DNA from: Prochilodus magdalenae
Taxonomy: Eukaryota; Chordata; Actinopteri; Characiformes; Prochilodontidae
Direction: 5' to 3'
Assembly (NCBI GenBank): GCA_024036415.1
Contig: JAMWET010000674.1
Span: forward strand, 1,123,397 to 1,187,396
DNA: 64,000 nt
In this document: positions 58,548 through 64,000 of the stretch, piece by piece
Numbering within the stretch: the first letter of the stretch is position 1
Layout: each line of letters starts with the position of its first letter
Notes under the pieces: generated by a model
What the model saw: the letters and a program-made list of their open reading frames with translations, nothing else
Told to the model about the DNA's origin: nothing
The model's database searches: none
Program-made: the position numbers and the translations under genes

Positions 58548-61500
58548 CTGTGGAACAGAACAGCCACAGGAGTGAGCCTATGGCTCTACATGAACCACAG
58601 CTGAAATGACCTAACAGCAATGCTGCAAACCAGTGTATTGTGCATATAGGGGTATACTGGATATGACATTGGGTTTATGGCTTATCAGCTAGCTTTGTTA
58701 GTCTAAAAGATTGTCCTGGGCAGAAATGTACACAGTTTTACACCTACCCCATATAGGTAATCAGCCAAGACCTCTCTGTTGTTTTACAAGGCTAATGTAA
58801 CATTAAGAACTGATAGCATCTGTGCAAACTCCATACCTAAATGATCACACCCTTACCTCGAACCATGTCTAGCTCTTAAATAGCCTCGAATGTACATTTT
58901 TATGTAGTACCTAACACTGTGTGACATACTGTTGTGCACCGTGTATCTAAAATCAGCAGCAGCCATCTTGAATCCTGGGTTTTCTGCAGACCACAATATT
59001 TCATACAGTAAGAGATAACGGATTAGCAAAGTGAATCTGTACAAGGCTTCTGGATGATGAACTTGTTGAGATGTAAACAAACGTAGTCACTCAGCGTTGT
59101 TTGATATGACCTACCTTTCGAGAGTAACTCATGTGGCCCGAGTTGCGTAGAACGATGATGTTAGAAACCAAACGTCTGAAGCTTTCGTAAAAGCTCTATC
59201 TCAGTAAGCTGTTACTCAAAATATTTATACATTCTTAATTTGTTATCTACAACACCGTTTTATGATAGTTCTAAGGTTTGAGCTCTGGTTTAAAACATTA
59301 GCAGAGAGGTCCGTGCAGGATGCTTTGTGGCGAAGTAGCACCCAAATAATTTGACCATCGTTCTCTTTGAATTGCAAAAAGGCATAAGTGGGTTCATTGG
59401 TCATTTGGGGTCATAAATAAACGATCGTGAGTCATCAAAACATTTTACATCAAGCCACTCTAAAAGACTGGAATCATATTTATACAATTTTGATAAAATA
59501 TTTATTAATAATAAATAAAAATATTTAGGTAATTTAGGTATTAGGCTGTTAGAAAATATTTATATACTTACTGATGCTGTATTGATTCCCAGAAACATTT
59601 TGTAACCTCTATTTAGCCATCCAGAAGTGTGCACCGCTAATGTTAGCATTAGCAAACCTAGCATATGAATGCATGATTTTAAAAATCCCGATATATCACC
59701 TAGCTTACAGTATCGGAATATATCTCAATATACTGAATCGTATCATGAAACATATCCTTTCAGTAGATAAATCAGTTTGCATAATGCTAACAAGTGGCTA
59801 AGCCTTCATCACTCGTTAGCTATTCTGACCTCAGAGCTCCAAAACTACTAAAAGAACTGGACCTGAGACACCAAACACATCTCTCTGCTGATCTGTAGGC
59901 AGAACTGGTGTACATTTATGGCACCATGATACCAATACCAGTTAAACAGATTGCAAAGATTAGGTTTCTAAACATTGTTTGGACAGGGGACTTTCGGATA
60001 TCAGGCCATGGGTGGCAAATTGGTGATTACGGTATCCTCCAACTGACCCCTCCGATTCAAATCTACCGCAGACACAGCTCAAAGTTTATGCTGTGCTCAC
60101 ACAGCCTTGTCTCCTTCCCCGGATCTCATTATCCAGTCAGTCGTAGCCGCGACTGTGTGATGGTGCTCAGATGAACCCACTGTTCAGTTTCCACTCCTCT
60201 TATGGACCTCCTTGTCCCTATCACGCACACACGCACTGCTCCACAAGACTTATCCTTCTCACCAGCAACCAGGGAGGGCCTGCTCTGCAAGGCTGCCCTG
60301 TTTATCCTTCACACGCATACATGTTCTCCCCTGCAAAAGACTTATCAGCTGCGTGTGCCTGGAATTGGGAAAGAGTAATGCCTCCAGGCCAGAAAAGCGC
60401 TGCGTGTGAATTGATTGCTATGATGACAAGAATCCCCATAACTGTATAAATTACCGTAGGAACGGGGAGATATTTATCACTGCGGCTCACGCGGCTTTGG
60501 GCACGCCGCCATACGTGTCTTACCAGCTAAACCTCACGCTAGCAGCTCCCCTATGTGGGGCAAAGGGCCCCCATCGGCATCATGAGATAGCACTCTATCT
60601 GCCCATTCATGAAACAGGTACCGTATCGTTGCCTGCTGGGTTGAAATAGAGGATCACATTCGCATTGCTGAGGGGGGGATTCCATTCACAGCATCTAAAA
60701 TTGGGTAGACTACTGAGACTTCTGTTGTTTACACAGCTGTAGGCCTCAAAGCGGCCGGCTACAATGTGGTAAGACGTTGGACTGTGTTGATACTGCTACC
60801 ACTGAGACGTGATGGAGGGCCGCAATTAGTGACAGAGAGAAACATTTAATTGAGAAATCTCGCCATGTTTCATCACATCTGCTGTTACAAAACAGACGAG
60901 TATAAAGGAGCTGAAAGGCAATAACCCGCAACCAAACTCAGACAAAGTCTATGGCCCTGAACAAGAATGTCGGATGAGTTAGCACATAGCCGTCCAGTAC
61001 GTTTCATGGAATGTCCCGGCTTTCGCATTGTATTTATATTTTCATTTTTCATGATAAGTTATATTTTTTCATGCTAGCTGGAAGGTATGGGTGTTCTATT
61101 CTGGTTTGGAGGCTGCAAAAAAACTATAGTGCTCTCTATACAGCAAAAACTGAGTATGAATTCGTAAACATGGTCTGGGGTTCTACAAATCTTCAGTACA
61201 AGTCCATTGTAGATGAAATTCCTCTTTATGTTATCACTGTAAATGCGTATGTTCGCTGTCCGAGGACCAGGCAGAAATTTACTACATTAAAAAAATACCT
61301 CAGCTGGTTTTAAAAGCAATTGAATGATTTTAGTTAAAACTCTAAAAATTACTCTTGATTTAAAAGAAACCATCTTTTGTTTGTTGAATAAACCTGTTAA
61401 ATTTGCTTTCTAACAATTTTAATTGTTTGTAGGGGGTTGGACGGACACATTTTTACACGGTACCACAAATTCTACTTGAACCTGCTCGCCCATTGTAAAT

Positions 61501-62352
61501 CCTCATAAGTTCCCTCACAAACACATCCTTGGCATATACGAAGGATGACGTTTACGAAGCAAATCCCAGCTTTTTTAAACCCTGCTGAACTTGCTTGTCC
61601 ACTTAGAAACAGACCATCGTCACATCATCCCCCCCATTAATTCTACCAGCACATGCTTTCTCACCAATTCAAGCTCAATAAATGACAAGAGCCACCTTCT
61701 GTTACCTCAAAAATTCCATACAATAGATGCCTGATCTTTGCTATAAAATCTTGAACCTGACGAACCAAGGCCAAACGGTTCTTGAAAATATACAGTGCTC
61801 TTGAAATATATTTTGCCCACTGACACTCTGCAAGTTTTACAGTGTCACCTTAAAAAAGGTGGCTCTTTATTACATGCACCATAAACACCCAAAGAACCAA
61901 ATGCATGCTGTAATGGTCATTTGCATGGTGAAAATACTGTATGGATTTTACACAGAGCCCACAAGGCTTTTGCTATGAACCCCTTGGGGTGGCATACTTT
62001 CAAACAAGGTTCTATATAGAACTATATACAACACATGCTTCATGAATCCGAAGAACCAGATTCACCAATGCAAACAACCGATTATTTTTAAGCATGCTTA
62101 ATTAGTTCTTTGAAAGTTCATGGTTCATATTTACAGACCCCAAGAACCCTAGAAGAACCATCCCTTTTCAGAGTGGTGTTAACCATGGACATTGCTATAA
62201 GCTATAAAGTTGAAAGCAGAAACAGTGTAGATCCTGGATCACGTAAATGCATTATTTGCCTGCTAGGTTCGCCAAGGTTCTGGTATGTGTGGACATTGCG
62301 AACCACTCCATATCGCTTATTAGCAGGGTCCCCTAAAGTCACTGCTATACAC
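58548..62352 (-). other. Putative first intron of wnt2b
   Basis: 3.8 kb if the candidate exon 1 is right. No exon can be read inside. The part 60060-60560 has a mixed, GC-richer composition with GATA-type cores (ACTTATCAGC at about 60339, ATTTATCACTG at about 60472). A repeat with AGAACC/GGTTCT motifs fills about 61790-62180. Confidence 0.5.
61790..62180. repeat. AGAACC/GGTTCT-rich fish repeat
   Basis: Several inverted short motifs, such as CCAAAGAACCAAATGC, AAGGTTCTATATAGAACTAT, GAAGAACCAGATTC and CCTAGAAGAACCATCCCTTTT. This composition is typical of a short non-autonomous element of fishes. Ends are not certain. Confidence 0.5.
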
Positions 62353-62804
62353 CAGGAGGAATCCACGCGCGCGCCGTGAACATGGAGGCTATAGCAGCAG
62401 GGAAGAGGGGGAAGTGAATCCTCTGAACAGTGGCAGTTTGCTGTGGAGCTGGAGGAGTGAGTCACGCAGCTGAAGCCAGCGGCGACAGCCTCCTTTAGCA
62501 CCCTCTCCCATCTCGGGCTTAGTGAACACCGGCCGGACAGCAAAACGTGTGTATTATCCGTTCCACCGAAGGGACCCAGTGTAGCAGTTCTGTGTTTGTT
62601 CTCATACACACGTCCACGATTCTCCATCCTCCACTCTTTAGCCCAACCATGTCCATATGTCCTTTTGAGAAAGGAGTTAGTAAAAGAGTCCAGGGCAAAA
62701 GAGTCTGTCTGGAGTGAGCACAGGTATCCGCGGAGGTCCAGAACTGGAAGCCCACTCACTGTGCCACCTGATGAGCGGCTGTGGATGAGCAGACGCAGAC
62801 GCAT
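62353..62804 (-). CDS. wnt2b: Candidate first coding exon of wnt2b (start uncertain, no clear signal peptide)
   Basis: On the minus strand a frame ends GARVDSSW and is cut after TG by a GT donor (62352-62351). That is the right phase to join exon 2 (G-TAT-ATT) and give ARVDSSW-YIGALG, close to the mammalian ARVDTSWW-YIGALG. The frame stays open upstream to ATG 62804 (about 150 codons), with a second in-frame ATG near 62625. The residues just before ARVD (LPPLPCCYSLHVHG) are only weakly hydrophobic, unlike the leucine-rich signal peptide expected of a Wnt. Possible reasons: a sequence error, an upstream leader exon joined at the good acceptor CCCTGCTGCTATAG (ending at 62388), or a different first exon. 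The splice match is strong; the start is a guess. Confidence 0.4.
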
Positions 62805-63010
62805 GTGCGCGAAGAGCAGCTAGGTGAAGCGCAGTTTCAGTGCAGTTATGGGCTACAGCAATCAGAGTGACGAGAGCGTGCTGTAGCGTAAATCGGGGGA
62901 GGGAGCGGGGCTCTTCGTGTGGGACCATCCTTGGGAGGAGATCAGTATTCAGTGTTCGTGTTAAGAGCGATTTCCTGATGCTGTCACAGATAACATCGTC
63001 TTATTCCCCT
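62353..63010 (-). promoter_or_regulatory. GC-rich upstream region of wnt2b
   Basis: Richer in GC and CpG than the rest of the spacer (for example CGCGCGCGCC at 62366-62375 and CGGCCGGACAG near 62530), as expected of a vertebrate developmental promoter. The transcription start is not visible. Confidence 0.4.
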
Positions 63011-64000
63011 GAAACTCGCCCAACCCCGACCACTGACACGAGGTAAAAGCCTTCACTGAGGCTCACTGATGATAGGCAGAGGGAACAGGTCTAAGAATAA
63101 CACCGGTAATTCTAATGTACGAGTTACAGGCCAATATATGTTCAATCTTATATGCAGTGGCATGCAAAAGTTTAGGCACCACTGACTGACTGCATGGTTT
63201 GTTGCTTCTGCACGTTTTAGCACAAAAGTTTATTTACTAAAAAAGGAAACAGAAATTGTGCACTACAGCAAATAGAAATTGTGCACTACAGCAAATAGAA
63301 ATTGTGCACTACAGTAAATAGAAGTTGTGCACTACAGTAAATAGAAGTTGTGCACTACAGTAAATAGAAATTGTGCACAACTGTGCACCAATATAGAAAC
63401 ATTGTGAACTACATTTTGGAGAAACAAATGTCATATTAAAGGTGGATTTGTAGAGAGAAAGAGCTGACGTCACTTGGAAAATGAGCAAAACATATTTTAA
63501 CCAGAGGTCTTCAATTTATTGCATATTTGAAGGTTTGTGCATATTTATGCTTAAATAATTAATTTGATACAGCCTGTCAAATTTATTTTCCAGACCGGCA
63601 GAATAAGCAGCCGACTCCAGAATAGGCAGCAACACCTCACCAGAAAAGGCCCAGTCCCTCCTCCTTCCCCTTCAGCTATTACTAGTCCACAAGAAATATT
63701 GCATGTACGGATAAAAATGCATATAAATCGAAGAAAGCAGTCGAGTGGGGGAAAGCGACTTCAGTGTTAACTCTATTTGCATTGTCTGATTGATCCTGAC
63801 ATGAACGTGGGCAATAACCCTGGAGCAATGACTCTGTCGGACATGACCTGAGAAGGTGTGGTTGTCTACCCTGGCCTCTTTCAGCTGTGTGAGCACACTG
63901 GTCGCAGTGAGGGATGTGCTGAACTCAGTGAGCGCCTGCCATCTACGATGCCACTCAAACTACACTGTGCGCGCGGCCCATCTCCAAACTCTTTCTTCTT
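63011..64000. other. Sequence upstream of wnt2b
   Basis: About 1 kb with no gene. It contains the 23-bp minisatellite, and CATGCAAAAGTTTAGGCACC (63154-63173) looks like the terminal sequence of a Tc1-type repeat. The rest shows nothing I recognise. Confidence 0.45.
63253..63378. repeat. 23-bp minisatellite, six units
   Basis: The unit AAATTGTGCACTACAGCAAATAG recurs at 63253, 63276, 63299, 63322, 63345 and 63368 (last one partial), with C/T and A/G variants. The unit holds GTGCAC, a 6-bp palindrome. Confidence 0.92.

Noticed and set aside
60302..60490. Minus-strand ORF with a hydrophobic run (VIYTVMGILVIIAIN), considered as a wnt2b signal-peptide exon
   Set aside because: No GT donor in a phase that joins wnt2b exon 2, and no ARVD-like sequence after it.
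62677..62928. Minus-strand ORF with TLQHALVTLIAVAHNC, considered as a Wnt leader exon
   Set aside because: The good donor CACA|GTGAGT leaves one base, which does not fit exon 2 (needs two), so no in-frame join was found.

Overview
The window is nuclear DNA from a ray-finned fish. The genes are split into many small exons with GT..AG introns, and the introns and spacers hold fish-type dispersed repeats: Tc1/mariner remnants, TTAA-flanked MITEs, a tRNA-derived SINE, and TG and ATTT microsatellites. I cannot name the species; an otophysan-type fish is only a guess. There are no CRISPR arrays, operons or prokaryotic features.

Five protein genes can be read, in the order rhoc (+, last exon only) - mov10 (-) - capza1 (+) - st7l (+) - wnt2b (-). 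This is the gene neighbourhood of human 1p13 (RHOC, MOV10, CAPZA1, ST7L, WNT2B). It is also the ohnologue of the CAPZA2-ST7-WNT2 block on human 7q31. I rebuilt mov10 (21 coding exons, 993 codons), capza1 (9 exons, 284 codons) and st7l (15 exons, 540 codons) exon by exon. In all three the phases agree at every junction, so they look intact. wnt2b is clear for its four 3' coding exons (about 330 residues); its first exon is uncertain.

Layout: 1-1.8 kb is the rhoc end and 3' UTR. 3.2-19.3 kb is mov10, whose introns carry several transposon remnants. 19.3-20.2 kb is a short head-to-head spacer, probably a shared promoter. 20.2-29.8 kb is capza1 with a long 3' UTR. 31.3-43.3 kb is st7l. 43.3-54.8 kb is the convergent spacer between st7l and wnt2b, single-copy-looking on the left and transposon-rich on the right. 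54.8-62.4 kb or beyond is wnt2b, with a GC-rich upstream region. 62.8-64 kb is upstream DNA with a 23-bp minisatellite.

The genes are not a pathway unit. Rho GTPase and actin capping act on the cytoskeleton, MOV10 is an RNA helicase that restrains retroelements, ST7L is a poorly understood membrane protein, and Wnt2b is a secreted signal. What holds them together is old vertebrate synteny. I found no new gene system. The points most worth a second look are a dispersed, internally deleted Tc1-like family with a shared deletion junction, the odd first exon of wnt2b, a GC-AG intron in mov10, a poor splice acceptor in capza1, and a TG repeat touching an st7l splice acceptor.
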